Notes: generated by a model from the sequence alone, not told the origin. Positions 37,487 through 47,386 are shown, numbered from the stretch's first letter. The stretch is 49,424 nt of DNA from Gammaproteobacteria bacterium (GCA_012728415.1 JAAYFD010000026.1:1-49424), one strand, 5' to 3'. Numbers and translations are program-made.

Positions 37487-37783
37487 TCAGGGCAGGCGTT
37501 TGCCCTCTATATGGACCAGCCGGTTACCTTCGAGACGCAGGATATAAGTCATGCCGTTGCGTGGGCCGTAAACCCATTCTTCGACAGCCAGTTCCAGGCG
37601 CTGATTGGGCCCGACGGTATAGCCGACAGTGTCCCGATAGGCCGGCTCACCACACTTGCGTTTGATCTCGAAGCCGCGATCGCCCAGGCTGACCAGATCA
37701 CTGCCGCAGCGCAGGGTTGCGGCCTTGGCCGAACAACTGAAGAAGAAGCCTGTGGCGAGTACACAAATTAGCAGCTTGCTCAT
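37487..37783 (-). CDS. DUF2845 periplasmic protein (copy 1)
   Basis: Function unknown. A 98-residue paralogue of the adjacent gene, with a signal peptide (about 1-20, ending AKA), the cysteine pair in LRCGSDLVSLGDRGFEIKRKCG, and the EEWVYGPRNGMTYILRLEGN motif. Its ATG overlaps the stop of the large DUF748 gene by 4 nt, so it is translationally coupled to an envelope protein. Confidence 0.88.
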   Translation of the reverse strand: MSKLLICVLATGFFFSCSAKAATLRCGSDLVSLGDRGFEIKRKCGEPAYRDTVGYTVGPNQRLELAVEEWVYGPRNGMTYILRLEGNRLVHIEGKRLP

Positions 37784-40668
37784 AACACATCCAGATGCAG
37801 TTGACTGTAGACAACCATGTTTTCAGCCTCGGTTTTTTCATTGACGTCAACCAAGTATAGACGCTCGACATCGATACCGCCGTGTTCAACCAAGTGTGCA
37901 CGAATGGCGGCAGCCCGCTGCTGTGCCAGCCAGCGGAGAAAGAGCGGGTCACCGGCCATGTGTTTGAGTACTTGTTGGCGTTGCCAGTCGTGGCGCTCCT
38001 TGCGTGGCATTGATGGCATGGCGGCCACCTTGCCTTCGGCCAACATGGTTGCGTATATCTCTTCTAGCAGCTTGTCGCGGCTTTTTTCTGGTACTTCAAT
38101 GCTGTAGATGTCCTTTGGCAGTGGCTTGCCACGTTCCTGCAGGTGGCGATATGTCAACTCCTGATAGCGGCGTTGCAATACGCGCTTGGCCAGTGCCGGG
38201 CCATCCAGTGCCTGGGCGCTAGTGCCCTCGATGTTTAACTGGAGCATGGGGCGTTCCAGCAGTGCTGTGGCCAGGTTGTCCAGCAGTCCGGCGGCATCAG
38301 CCTGCAGTTCGGCGCTGCCGGCTGTAAAGGGAATCTGCCCAAGGTCTTTGTCACCGGCCTTGCCGATGCTGGCCAGCATCTTGAAGGGTGACGAGACTGC
38401 GCGGGTCAGCAGGTTACGCAAGGTTTGCCAGACGATGGGCATCACACTGAATTCGGGGCTGTTGAGGTCTCCCTTGACCGGCAACTGAATGCTGATATTG
38501 CCCTTGGTGTCTTTGAGCATGGCAACAGCCAGACGGACCGGCAGGTCAATGGCATCGGCACTCGCGACCTTTTCGCCCAGCTGCAGCTGCTCCAGCAAGA
38601 CAGTGTTGCTGGCATCCAGTTGCCCATTGTTGACCTGGTAATGCAGCTCCATGTTGAGGCGGCCTTTATGGATCCGGTAACCGGCAAATTTTCCCGAGTA
38701 AGGTGTCAGTGCGGTTAGCTCAACCCGTTTGAATTCAGTGGTGATATCCAGCTGCTGCAGTGGATCGAAGGGCGTTAGTGAGCCGCTGATTTTTACCGGA
38801 GCATAATTGTCCACGGCGCCGGTGATGTTTACCGGGGTGGGATGTTTACTGTCACTGGCCAGGTTCCCGATACGGCCGTTAAGGGTCTGGATGGCAGTAG
38901 CAAAGTGCGGCTGCAAGCTGTAGTCGGCAAAGTTGGCTGAACCGTTTTCCACCAGTACTTCGCCCAGTTCGAAAGTGAAAACAGTGTCACTGCCTGTGTT
39001 GGCTGAGCCTTCTGGTTGCGGGATGAGCAGTTGACTGATGTTGGTTTCCAGGTTTTCACTGATCACCAGGCGGGCATAAGGCTGTTGCGCGCGAATACGG
39101 TTGATGACCAGTTTGCTGGTGTTTGCAACATGCGCGAAAGACAGCTGCTCCAGTTGCAGTGACTGCCATTTCAGCAGATCACGATTTTGGGCCTGATCGC
39201 GGATATGCAGCTGATGCATGTTGATTTCACCTGAAACAGCAAAGTCGGGCTGCTGCAGGGACTTGAATGTTGCTTGCAAATCGGTATCCACAAGCGCACT
39301 AAGCAGCTCAATGCGGGCGTAGGGCCTGATCCAGGCGCGGGCAGCACGCAAGTCGATATCACGGGTTCTCAGGCTGGCGCTTGCAGCCAGTGACTGGGGG
39401 TTCGCTTGTGCGGCCAGGCTGATGTTGCCCTGCTCGCCAAAGCGGGTATCCAGCTGCAGAGTGGTGGGGGTGCTACTGCGACTGTCCAGGCGATCCAGCT
39501 GTGCGTTTATGCCAGTGAACTGCAGGTTGACTGGCTCAGACTGGTTTTGCATGTCCAGGCTGAGCTGGCTGTCGGCGATTGTCAGGCGCTGCAACTGCAG
39601 ATGCCAGGGGATATCGGCCAGCTTGAAGCCTTTGCTGGTGCCTTTTTCTGAAGGCGGTGCTTTGTTCGCACGGGCCGGAGGGGCAACTTTTTCCCAGTTC
39701 AAACGACCCTGCGCATCGATGAGCAAGGGGGCCTTTAGTTGTAGCAGGCTCATTTCGGTCACACTGACCCGCTGCGCTGCCAGGTCCATGCCGGCCTGGC
39801 CGATTTGCAAGCGGGCCAGCCCAAGCAGCTGCTGTGTGTCGGCATCAGACAGGCTCAGGTTGTCCAGTTGCAGGTCAAGGCCGTTCACTTGTAGCTGCAG
39901 ATCCGGGGCCAGTTGCAGCTGGTAGTTGCCATTGAGTTGCAGGCTGCCCTGTTGCAGGTGCAGTGGCAACTGTTCCAGCACATAGGGCCACCAGCTGGCC
40001 AGCTCTACGCCTGTTGCTTGCAGGCTGCCGCTGCTGGTCAGCTGCTGCAGGGAGAAAATGCCGCTGGTGCTGACCTGTGCGCCATCACTGGAACTGAATT
40101 GCAGGCTGAAAGAGGTGGCATCGTCACGGTCGAGGCTGAGCTGGTGCAGTTCTGCTTGCAAGTCGGCAAACTGCATATCAACTGGCTGCTGCAAGCTGGT
40201 GTCAACGTATGACAGGCTGCCCTGTTCAATGCGGGCCAGCTCCAGAGTAAGCGGAAAGGGGTCTTGTTGTGGTGTGTCGGTTTTGGCTGATTCGGGCAAG
40301 TCAAATGCATCCAGCAAGGTCAGCTGGCGGCTTTTGTTCAGCTCGATATGGGCGTAAGGCTGCTCCAGCAGTACGTCGGTCAGATGAACCCGGCCGTGCA
40401 GCAGGCTTTTCCAGTCCAGCCTGGCATGCGCAGCGTCCAATGCGAGCAGCGGTTGCTCTGCACCCAGCCGGAAGTGCCATAGACGCAGCTGCAAGCTGAG
40501 CGGGTTGAACTCGAGACGCTGCAGATGAGCTGGCTGGTTGCTGTACTGGGTCAGCAACTGGTTGCCAAAGTGCAGACCAAGCCCCGGGGCGGCCAGAAAG
40601 CCTAGCCACAGATAAAATAATGGCAGGACCAGCAAGATCCAGCCGAGGCGTTTGAGACGTTTGTGCAT
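37780..40668 (-). CDS. DUF748 (AsmA-like) envelope protein
   Basis: Large protein of 962 residues with one N-terminal transmembrane helix (about 9-30, WILLVLPLFYLWLGFLAAPG) and a long periplasmic part rich in beta-strands. It belongs to DUF748, related to the AsmA/TamB bridge-like proteins thought to move phospholipids between membranes. The ATG at 40668 has AGGA upstream; a GTG six codons earlier is possible. The C-terminal domain has the RKERHDWQRQQV and VERLYLVDVNEKTE segments common to the family. It overlaps the first DUF2845 gene by 4 nt. Confidence 0.85.
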   Translation of the reverse strand: MHKRLKRLGWILLVLPLFYLWLGFLAAPGLGLHFGNQLLTQYSNQPAHLQRLEFNPLSLQLRLWHFRLGAEQPLLALDAAHARLDWKSLLHGRVHLTDVLLEQPYAHIELNKSRQLTLLDAFDLPESAKTDTPQQDPFPLTLELARIEQGSLSYVDTSLQQPVDMQFADLQAELHQLSLDRDDATSFSLQFSSSDGAQVSTSGIFSLQQLTSSGSLQATGVELASWWPYVLEQLPLHLQQGSLQLNGNYQLQLAPDLQLQVNGLDLQLDNLSLSDADTQQLLGLARLQIGQAGMDLAAQRVSVTEMSLLQLKAPLLIDAQGRLNWEKVAPPARANKAPPSEKGTSKGFKLADIPWHLQLQRLTIADSQLSLDMQNQSEPVNLQFTGINAQLDRLDSRSSTPTTLQLDTRFGEQGNISLAAQANPQSLAASASLRTRDIDLRAARAWIRPYARIELLSALVDTDLQATFKSLQQPDFAVSGEINMHQLHIRDQAQNRDLLKWQSLQLEQLSFAHVANTSKLVINRIRAQQPYARLVISENLETNISQLLIPQPEGSANTGSDTVFTFELGEVLVENGSANFADYSLQPHFATAIQTLNGRIGNLASDSKHPTPVNITGAVDNYAPVKISGSLTPFDPLQQLDITTEFKRVELTALTPYSGKFAGYRIHKGRLNMELHYQVNNGQLDASNTVLLEQLQLGEKVASADAIDLPVRLAVAMLKDTKGNISIQLPVKGDLNSPEFSVMPIVWQTLRNLLTRAVSSPFKMLASIGKAGDKDLGQIPFTAGSAELQADAAGLLDNLATALLERPMLQLNIEGTSAQALDGPALAKRVLQRRYQELTYRHLQERGKPLPKDIYSIEVPEKSRDKLLEEIYATMLAEGKVAAMPSMPRKERHDWQRQQVLKHMAGDPLFLRWLAQQRAAAIRAHLVEHGGIDVERLYLVDVNEKTEAENMVVYSQLHLDVL

Positions 40669-40791
40669 GTTGCGGGTCCTTGGCACTTCAATGGCGCCAT
40701 TATGCCTCAGGCGTCGCTGTCCTGCAGACTTCCGGGAGGCAGCGGGACAGTGCTACAGAAACGGCAGCCCTTGGGCTGGCAGGTGGCTGAT

Positions 40792-42474
40792 TCACCGGCT
40801 GGCCTTGGGCCCGAGGGGGCCGGCGGCGTGAAAATGCTGTATCAGCCCCAAGGTAGAGCTGTCACCAGTGGCGGACTGCTGCTTGTCTTGCAATAGCGGA
40901 AAGATATTACCGCCCAGTTCCTTGCCCAGCTCGACTCCCCACTGGTCAAACGCATTGATGCCCCAGACAACGCTCTGGATAAAAATCTTGTGCTCGTATA
41001 GTGCAATCAGTGCACCGAGGCGTTGCGGGTCAAGTTTTGATAGTACCAGGGTATTGCTGGGGCGGTTGCCTGGAACGACCTTGTGCGGGGCCAGCCGGGC
41101 AACCTCACTGGCATCCAGGCCAGCCGCGCGCAGCTCATTTTCAGCCTGTTGCAGGCTTTTGCCGCGCATCAGTGCCTGAGTCTGGGACAGACAGTTGGCG
41201 TACAGCCATTGCTGATGGTCCGCAACCGGGTTGTGGCTGCGAGCGGCGATAATAAAGTCGGCCGGAATGATCCGGGTGCCTTGTAACAACAGCTGGTGAT
41301 AGGCATGTTGGCCGTTGGTGCCCAGGTTGCCCCAGATCACGGGACCGCTGGAATAACTCAGCGGGGACGCATCGTGGCGGACCTGCTTGCCATTGGACTC
41401 CATATCAAGCTGTTGCAGATAGTCGGGCAGATAGCGCAAGTAGTTGTCGTAGGGTAGCACGGCGTGGCTTTGAGCGCCGTGGAAGTTGATGTACCAGATG
41501 CCCAGCAGGGCCATGATCACTGGCATGTTTTGCTCAAGCGGGGCTTGCAGGGCATGCATATCCATGGCGTGGGCGCCTGCCAGCATATCCTTGAAGTGCC
41601 GCATGCCGACGGTCATGGCGAGGGGCAAGCCTATGGCCGACCAAATGGAGTAGCGCCCGCCAGTCCAGTCTTGCATGGGCAGGATGTTTTCCGGAGCAAT
41701 GCCGAACTCCACAGCTTTTGCAATGTTGCTTGAGACCGCAATGAAATGCCGGGACAGGTCTTGCAGACTACAGCCGGCGGCCAGCATCCACTGGCGTGCA
41801 GCCAGAGCATTTTTGCGGGTTTCCAGTGTGCCAAAAGATTTGCTGGACACGATAAACAGGGTGCGGCCTGGCTGCAGGCGGCGGCTAAGCTGGTAAAACT
41901 CGCTGCTATCGATATTGGTCAGGAAATGGCAGCGCAAGGTGTCGCTAGCAAAGGGTTGCAGGGCTTCCACAGCCAGTTGCGGACCTAGAAACGAGCCACC
42001 AATGCCGATATTGACGATGTCGGTAATGGCCTGCCCGTCAAATCCGGACCACTGACCCTTTCGTAGCAGATTGCTGAGCCGTTCCATCTGCTCCTGCACA
42101 TGACGAACCTCGGGCATAATGTTTTTGCCGTCCAGCAGGAGCGGGTCATTTAACGGGCGGCGCAAGGCAGTATGCAACGCTGGGCGCCGCTCGGTAGTAT
42201 TAACCGGTTCGCCACGAAACTGGGCCTGCAGGGCCGATGGCACACCCGCTTGCGCGGCCAGTTCCAGCAGCAGCTGCATGGTGGTTTTGTCCACCAGGTT
42301 TTTCGAATAGTCCAGCAGTATGCCCTGATGGCTGATGGACATGCGCTCGAAGCGCTCCGGATCACTGGCAAAGGCTGCCTGCATCGAATACTCATGCATC
42401 GCCACGCGCTGTGATTGCAAGGCCTGCCAGGCGGGCAGGGTTAGGGGGTTAGTAGGAGTAAAGGCCTGCTGCAT
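40792..42474 (-). CDS. pgi: Glucose-6-phosphate isomerase
   Basis: Interconverts glucose-6-phosphate and fructose-6-phosphate. The PGI signatures are IGIGGSFLGPQLAVEAL and DWTGGRYSIWSAIG. The ATG at 42474 follows AAGGAAACC; upstream codons lack similarity. It is 560 residues, normal for pseudomonads. It lies in the panD-pgi order typical of Pseudomonas, but acs, usually next, is replaced here by the DUF748 gene. Confidence 0.95.
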   Translation of the reverse strand: MQQAFTPTNPLTLPAWQALQSQRVAMHEYSMQAAFASDPERFERMSISHQGILLDYSKNLVDKTTMQLLLELAAQAGVPSALQAQFRGEPVNTTERRPALHTALRRPLNDPLLLDGKNIMPEVRHVQEQMERLSNLLRKGQWSGFDGQAITDIVNIGIGGSFLGPQLAVEALQPFASDTLRCHFLTNIDSSEFYQLSRRLQPGRTLFIVSSKSFGTLETRKNALAARQWMLAAGCSLQDLSRHFIAVSSNIAKAVEFGIAPENILPMQDWTGGRYSIWSAIGLPLAMTVGMRHFKDMLAGAHAMDMHALQAPLEQNMPVIMALLGIWYINFHGAQSHAVLPYDNYLRYLPDYLQQLDMESNGKQVRHDASPLSYSSGPVIWGNLGTNGQHAYHQLLLQGTRIIPADFIIAARSHNPVADHQQWLYANCLSQTQALMRGKSLQQAENELRAAGLDASEVARLAPHKVVPGNRPSNTLVLSKLDPQRLGALIALYEHKIFIQSVVWGINAFDQWGVELGKELGGNIFPLLQDKQQSATGDSSTLGLIQHFHAAGPLGPKASR

Positions 42475-42728
42475 TCTGGTTTCCTTGTGACCAATACAGT
42501 GCTGGTTGATGGTAGTCAAAAGGGCGGACTTGTAAAACCATCGGGGCAGGTGCGGAGCCGGTGCGCAATAAGCCTGTTAGAGGCTGTTCGCGCGTGTGGA
42601 CAATACGGCAGAAAGGCACCGGGGTGTTGCAGTGTAACCCTTGCAGGTCATCTTGAATGTTAGCACTGAAGCGACCGGTTATGGGAAATGTAAGCGCTTT
42701 CTTGACCTGTGTGGCGAAACAGGTATGT

Positions 42729-42762
42729 GGATGCATGCGGCGTTCTAACGCCGCGAGCATCC
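42729..42762 (-). terminator. Long hairpin after panD
   Basis: GGATGC-(2)-GCGGCGTT-(2)-AACGCCGC-(2)-GCATCC forms a 34-bp palindrome with a single symmetric mismatch on each side. It starts 8 nt after the panD stop. There is no T run, so it may be a 3'-stabilising structure or Rho-assisted stop rather than a classical terminator. Confidence 0.6.
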
Positions 42763-42770
42763 GGGCAGGG

Positions 42771-43151
42771 TTACGCCAGCTGAACCGGGATGGCGTTGCT
42801 ACTGTGGCTTAGCGAGCCGTCATCAGCCATGTACAGCAGGTGTGGCTGGTGAGTGTCCAGTTCGTGCTCTTCGTAGAGGCAGTAGGCGCAGATGATCAGG
42901 CGATCACCTACCTTGGCTTTGTGTGCGGCTGCACCGTTGACTGAAATGATGCGTGAGCCAGGTTCGCCACGAATGGCGTAAGTGGTGAAGCGCTCGCCGT
43001 TATCGACGTTGTAAATCTGGATTTGCTCGTATTCACGAATGCCGGACATGTCCAGCCAGTCGCCGTCAATGGCGCAAGAGCCTTCGTAATCCACAACTGC
43101 ATGGGTGGCGATGGCCCGGTGCAGCTTGGCTTTGAGCAGTATGGTTTGCAT
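42771..43151 (-). CDS. panD: Aspartate 1-decarboxylase precursor
   Basis: Makes beta-alanine for pantothenate. The proenzyme self-cleaves between Gly24 and Ser25 (YEGSCAID) to form a pyruvoyl cofactor. It is 126 residues, with the conserved [11 protein letters not shown]-like start and [19 protein letters not shown]. It is 50 nt downstream of panC on the same strand. Confidence 0.96.
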   Translation of the reverse strand: MQTILLKAKLHRAIATHAVVDYEGSCAIDGDWLDMSGIREYEQIQIYNVDNGERFTTYAIRGEPGSRIISVNGAAAHKAKVGDRLIICAYCLYEEHELDTHQPHLLYMADDGSLSHSSNAIPVQLA

Positions 43152-43201
43152 CGGTGTTTCTACCTCTAATGTGGTGGTGCGTAGCTGAAAACCGGACAGG
43201 C

Positions 43202-44056
43202 TCAGGGCTGCACAGCGAACTCGATATTATCGATCAGACGCGTGTTGCCAAGCAAGGCAGCAGCCAGAATGACCAGCCTGGTGCTGTCGGCAGTTGCGGG
43301 TTTCAGGCTGCCGGCCTCGCGCAGCTCCAGGTAGTCCGGGTGCAGGCCGGCAGCAGCCAGTTCGCTGGCTGCCTGCTGCAACAGGATATCGTAATCACGG
43401 CGGCCTGACTGTATCCGGGTAACGCTTTGTTGTAGGCACGCATGCAGGGCAGGTGCTTTTTTGCGTTGAGCGGCGTCAAGATACCCGTTTCGAGAGGATA
43501 ATGCGAGCCCATCACTATCGCGCACGATGGGTGCGGAAACAATCTTTACGGGGCTGTTCAGGTCAGCAAGCATTTTGCGGATTACTGCCAGCTGCTGATA
43601 GTCCTTTTCGCCAAAAACGGCCACGTCAGGCTGCACCATATTCAGCAGCTTGGTAACCACGGTAGCCACGCCATCAAAATGTCCGGGGCGGCTGCCGCCG
43701 CACAGCCCTTCACTGACATCGGGAACATGCACCAGGCAGTGGTTTTCCATGCCGTGGGGGTACATAAGTGCCTCGCCTGGTGTGAACAGCAGGGCGCAAC
43801 CGGCGGCTGTCAGCCTGGCCTGGTCATCGGCCAGGGTGCGCGGATAGCTGTCCAGGTCTTCGTTTGGACCAAACTGCAGCGGGTTGACGAAGATACTGAC
43901 AACAGTGAAGTCGGCATGCTGACGGGCGGTTTCGACCAGAGACATGTGACCGGCATGCAGGTTGCCCATGGTGGGCACCAGCGCAATTCGTTGACCATTC
44001 TTGCGGGCCTGGCCGGTCTGCTTGCGCAGGCATTCAATGGTGGTAACAGTTATCAT
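43202..44056 (-). CDS. panC: Pantothenate synthetase
   Basis: Joins pantoate and beta-alanine using ATP. The HIGH-like motif is [14 protein letters not shown], and the family segments [25 protein letters not shown] and the KMSKS-like DGLALSSRN are present. It is 284 residues. Its start overlaps the panB stop by 4 nt. Confidence 0.96.
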   Translation of the reverse strand: MITVTTIECLRKQTGQARKNGQRIALVPTMGNLHAGHMSLVETARQHADFTVVSIFVNPLQFGPNEDLDSYPRTLADDQARLTAAGCALLFTPGEALMYPHGMENHCLVHVPDVSEGLCGGSRPGHFDGVATVVTKLLNMVQPDVAVFGEKDYQQLAVIRKMLADLNSPVKIVSAPIVRDSDGLALSSRNGYLDAAQRKKAPALHACLQQSVTRIQSGRRDYDILLQQAASELAAAGLHPDYLELREAGSLKPATADSTRLVILAAALLGNTRLIDNIEFAVQP

Positions 44057-44853
44057 GCGTTGAACTCGTGCGCTGGTGCAGGGAAACTGCCATCTTTGAC
44101 TGCAGCCTGATAGGCGGCAAGAGCATCACCAATGGAGGCGGAGCCCTGCATGAAGTTGCGGACAAACCTGGGAGTAAAGCCGGTTAAAGACATGCCCAGC
44201 ATGTCATGCAAAACCAGTACCTGGCCGTCCGTGGAGGGGCCGGCACCAATACCAATGACCGGTACTTTGCTGGCAGTGGTAACCTCGGCAGCCAGACTGC
44301 TGGGTACACACTCCAGCAGCAGCATGGCGGCACCGGCCTGTTCCAGTGCCTGTGCGTCTGCCTTGAGTTGTGCAGCAGCAGCAGCTTCGCGGCCCTGCAC
44401 GCGGTAACCGCCAAATATGTTGACCGACTGGGGCGTCAGGCCCAAATGGATACAGGCAGGGATACCGCGCTGTGCCAGTCCGGTGACGGCCTCGCAAAGC
44501 CAGGCGCCGCCTTCCAGCTTGACCATGTGGGCGCCGGCGCGCATGAGGGTGGCGCTCTGGCGATAGATTTCTTCTAGCGTGGCAGTGCCCATAAAAGGGA
44601 GATCGGCAACGATCATGGCGCCTTTGTTGCCACGCTTGACGCAAGCGGTATGGTAGGCCATGTCTTCGATGGTCACCGGCAGGGTGCTGTCGCGGCCCTG
44701 CAAGACCATGCCGAGAGAGTCGCCAACCAGCAGCATTTCAATCCCGGCATCGCACGATGCTGCGGCAAAGGTCGCGTCATAACAGGTTAACATGGCGATC
44801 TTCTCACCACGGGCCTTATGCTCCAGCAGGGTAGTCAGGGTAATGTCCGGCAT
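44053..44853 (-). CDS. panB: 3-methyl-2-oxobutanoate hydroxymethyltransferase
   Basis: First step of pantothenate synthesis, forming ketopantoate with methylenetetrahydrofolate. Family motifs are [23 protein letters not shown] and [19 protein letters not shown]. It is 266 residues. It overlaps panC and lies downstream of folK, so folate and pantothenate genes sit together as in other pseudomonads. Confidence 0.96.
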   Translation of the reverse strand: MPDITLTTLLEHKARGEKIAMLTCYDATFAAASCDAGIEMLLVGDSLGMVLQGRDSTLPVTIEDMAYHTACVKRGNKGAMIVADLPFMGTATLEEIYRQSATLMRAGAHMVKLEGGAWLCEAVTGLAQRGIPACIHLGLTPQSVNIFGGYRVQGREAAAAAQLKADAQALEQAGAAMLLLECVPSSLAAEVTTASKVPVIGIGAGPSTDGQVLVLHDMLGMSLTGFTPRFVRNFMQGSASIGDALAAYQAAVKDGSFPAPAHEFNA

Positions 44854-44920
44854 GGTTGCTGTTCCTCAGGTTACGCGCACCGTCTGTCAGACGGCAAATG
44901 CTGTGCATGCATTGTTGGTG

Positions 44921-45415
44921 TCATGGCTGCAGGCGATGCAGGCTGGGGTCTTGTGGACATTGCAAGAGCAAGTCAACCAGCAGGCGCCCGTCAGGCAGTT
45001 TCAAATCAGCGCAGGATACCTCAGCCAGCGGGTATAAGACAAAGGGTCTCAGGTGCATGTGGTAATGGGGTACTTGCAGGTCTTTGTGTGCTATGGCCTG
45101 GTTGCCAAAGAGCACTATGTCAAGATCCAGGGTGCGTGGGCCCCAGCGCTCGCCCAGACGCGTGCGGCCATGCTGCTGCTCGATGGCTTGCAGCTGCTCA
45201 AGCAGTTGCAGCGGCTCAAGCCGGGTTTCCAGCAGGGCGACAGCATTGGTGTAGCGTGGCTGGTCGGCTGGCCCCAAAGGAGCGCTTGAATAGAGCGAAG
45301 ATGCTTTCAGCAGGCGCGTCTGTGGCAACTGGTCCATGGCTTGAAGGGCTTGCTCGAGTTGCTGACGGGGGTGGCCAAGGTTGCTGCCAAGCCCTATATA
45401 TGCTTGTTCAGTCAC
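44921..45415 (-). CDS. folK: HPPK, 2-amino-4-hydroxy-6-hydroxymethyldihydropteridine pyrophosphokinase
   Basis: Transfers pyrophosphate from ATP in folate synthesis. The HPPK signature RWGPRTLDLDIVLFG is present, with the N-terminal AYIGLGSNLG. It is 164 residues. Its ATG overlaps the pcnB stop by 4 nt. Confidence 0.95.
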   Translation of the reverse strand: MTEQAYIGLGSNLGHPRQQLEQALQAMDQLPQTRLLKASSLYSSAPLGPADQPRYTNAVALLETRLEPLQLLEQLQAIEQQHGRTRLGERWGPRTLDLDIVLFGNQAIAHKDLQVPHYHMHLRPFVLYPLAEVSCADLKLPDGRLLVDLLLQCPQDPSLHRLQP

Positions 45416-46773
45416 TGGGTTTTGCCTCCGCGTGAGCTGCTGCGACTCTTGCGTTTGCGTGGCCGGCGGCTTTTACGCACGGGGCCGCTCAGCTCGCTGA
45501 CCATGCGTCGCCGGTCCGGCTCTGGAGCAAACTGATATTCGGTCCACCACTGGCCCAGATTGCCGGTGTCTTCGCCGGCGTCTTCACGCAACAGCAAAAA
45601 ATCGTAGGCTGCACGGAAACGCGGGTTGGCCAGTACGGTTTCAGCGCGCCTGCCATAGCGGTAGGGCAGGCGCTCCTGCAAGGCCCAGATTTCCTGCATG
45701 GGGACCGTGAAGCGTCGCGGGATGGCAACGTGTTGCAGCTGCATTGGCAGTAGCTTGTGTGCAGCTTTCTGTATGGCTGGCACCGGGGCCAGACCCTCCG
45801 CCTGGTATTGTGCCATCAGTGGCAGCAGGGCAGGCCAGAGCAGGGCAGCAAACAGAAAAGCTGGGGTAACCGTCTTGCCTTCGGCCAGGCGCGTATCGGT
45901 GCTGCGCAGTGCCAGCCGCACCAGGGTGGCGCAATAGTCCGGATCCTGTTCCAGCTCTTTGGCGCTAAAGGGAAATAATGGTGCAAACAGACCGTACTGC
46001 TGCATCAGGTCAAAACTGTCCTCGGCGCTGCCGTTGAGAAAGACCTTGAGCGCTTCTTCATAGAGGCGGGCTGCCGGAATGTCCGCCAGCATGCCGGCCA
46101 GGCGCTTGATTGGTTGTGCCGTTTCTGCTGGCAAGTCAAAGTTCAGCTTGGCGGCAAAGCGGATGGCGCGCAGCATGCGCACAGGATCTTCAAGGTAGCG
46201 TGTTTCTGGGTCGCCAATCAGTCTCAGGGTTCGTTTGTGCAGGTCGCTGATACCGCCGGCAAAATCATGCAGGGTGCGATCGGAGGGGTCGTAATACAGG
46301 GCATTGACGGTGAAGTCGCGGCGCAGGGCATCTTCTTCCAGGGTGCCATAGACGTTATCCCGCAGGATGCGGCCACTGCTGTCCTGGGCCGCCCGGCCAG
46401 AGGCAGCGTCATGTGTCGTGTGGTTGCTGCGGAAGGTTGCAACTTCAATGGTCTCGCGACCAAAAAGCACATGTGCCAGCCGAAAGCGACGCCCAATGAT
46501 GCGCGAGTTACGAAACACTCCGCGTACTTGCTCGGGGGTTGCGCTGGTGGCTACGTCAAAGTCCTTGGGTCGTTCACCGAGCAGTGCATCACGCACACAG
46601 CCCCCAACCAGAAAAGCCTGGTAACCGGCCTCCTGCAGGCGGGTGGTGACGCTGATGGCATTGCGGCTGAAGAGGTCAAGGCTCAGGCCATGTTCTGCGT
46701 AGGGAAGTTGCTGTCCTTTCGGTTCTGCAGCATTACGTGGTTTGCGCAGGTTACGGATCAGCTTTTTAAGCAT
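45412..46773 (-). CDS. pcnB: Poly(A) polymerase I
   Basis: Adds poly(A) tails to RNA 3' ends, promoting decay. The nucleotidyltransferase core is FLVGGCVRDALLGERPKDFDVAT, with Asp residues of the DxD type, followed by the RRDFTVNALYYD segment. The C-terminal tail is arginine/lysine/serine-rich (KSRRPRKRKSRSSSRG), as expected for RNA binding. It is 453 residues. The 187 nt upstream hold its promoter region, directly behind the CrcZ-like RNA. Confidence 0.95.
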   Translation of the reverse strand: MLKKLIRNLRKPRNAAEPKGQQLPYAEHGLSLDLFSRNAISVTTRLQEAGYQAFLVGGCVRDALLGERPKDFDVATSATPEQVRGVFRNSRIIGRRFRLAHVLFGRETIEVATFRSNHTTHDAASGRAAQDSSGRILRDNVYGTLEEDALRRDFTVNALYYDPSDRTLHDFAGGISDLHKRTLRLIGDPETRYLEDPVRMLRAIRFAAKLNFDLPAETAQPIKRLAGMLADIPAARLYEEALKVFLNGSAEDSFDLMQQYGLFAPLFPFSAKELEQDPDYCATLVRLALRSTDTRLAEGKTVTPAFLFAALLWPALLPLMAQYQAEGLAPVPAIQKAAHKLLPMQLQHVAIPRRFTVPMQEIWALQERLPYRYGRRAETVLANPRFRAAYDFLLLREDAGEDTGNLGQWWTEYQFAPEPDRRRMVSELSGPVRKSRRPRKRKSRSSSRGGKTQ

Positions 46774-46960
46774 GGTAAAAACCTGTTGTGGTCAAGTGTT
46801 GACGGCTGGGCGCTGCGGATCAGGCGATATTGCCCGTATCCGTGGAAGAGCTGTTGTCGACAGAGTGTCAGGCAAATGGGGTGGAAGCAGGAGTTCATGG
46901 AAGCGGATTCTAGCACTGCCAGCGTCCGGGGTGAATCGACAGGGCGAAAATGGCAGAAAC

Positions 46961-46982
46961 AAAAAAGGAGGCCGGAGCCTCC
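46961..46982 (-). terminator. Terminator of the CrcZ-like RNA
   Basis: Read on the - strand, a GGAGGC / GCCTCC stem with a TCCG loop is followed by six T. Confidence 0.92.
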
Positions 46983-47284
46983 TTCTTCTACAGTTGTGCT
47001 TTCATCTTTTGTTATTGTTATTGTTATTGTTGTTGCTGGGCGTTTTTGTTTTTGTTTGCTGCCTGTATGGAGCCGTCACTGTAAATATCAGCGGATTGCT
47101 TTGAAAGCTGACGCTGTCAGCCTCTGACGCCTGTGCCGTTGCCGGCTTTTGTTCTTGTTGTTCCAGAGCGGCAGTGCTGCAGCTATCCTCTTCAAAATAA
47201 TCAGTTGATTGCGTCTCCGGGGTTGTTGTTGTTTTTCTGGAGTCGTCATTGTTGTTGTTATTTTTCAGTGTTGTTTTTGTTATG
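46961..47284 (-). ncRNA. crcZ: CrcZ-like sRNA sequestering Hfq/Crc
   Basis: Regulatory RNA of about 320 nt on the - strand between rdgC and pcnB. It contains six A/C-rich blocks of the AAnAAnAA type that bind Hfq/Crc: 47271-47278, 47249-47262, 47223-47236, 47147-47162, 47043-47057 and 47007-47034. It ends in a GC hairpin with a T run. A sigma-54 promoter sits directly before it. In pseudomonads CrcZ lies between cbrB and pcnB, is driven by CbrB and sigma-54, and titrates Hfq/Crc to relieve carbon catabolite repression. Position next to pcnB, length, motif number, promoter type and terminator all agree. Short reading frames in the region, such as 53 codons from an ATG near 47249, are of poor quality. 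cbrAB is not adjacent here. Confidence 0.87.
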
Positions 47285-47295
47285 CGATTAGTAAA

Positions 47296-47310
47296 GCATA
47301 GGTTGTGCCA
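47296..47310 (-). promoter_or_regulatory. Sigma-54 promoter of the CrcZ-like RNA
   Basis: On the - strand TGGCAC-AACCT-ATGC gives the invariant GG and GC at the correct 12-nt separation of a -24/-12 promoter (consensus TGGCAC-N5-TTGC). The predicted transcription start is near 47284, 6 nt before the first A/C-rich block. Confidence 0.82.
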
Positions 47311-47386
47311 GGTTTTCTATCGTATTGAATTTAAACGAGAAGTGTTGTTTCTTCGGCACGCCGGAGGGCCGGCTGATAGCGCGCAG

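Noticed and set aside
47010-47050. TTATTG repeat tract as a microsatellite or phase-variation locus
   Set aside because: On the other strand it is the AAnAAnAA block array of the CrcZ-like RNA, not within a gene.
46114-47127. A 337-codon open frame on the + strand opposite pcnB
   Set aside because: It is antisense to a clear pcnB gene and runs into the low-complexity complement of the CrcZ-like RNA; no protein-family features.
47061-47272. Short - strand frames inside the CrcZ-like region (53 codons from an ATG, or a Q/N-rich frame without a start)
   Set aside because: The A/C-rich repeats create N/Q-rich translations; there is no ribosome-binding site, and the RNA explanation accounts for promoter, motifs and terminator.
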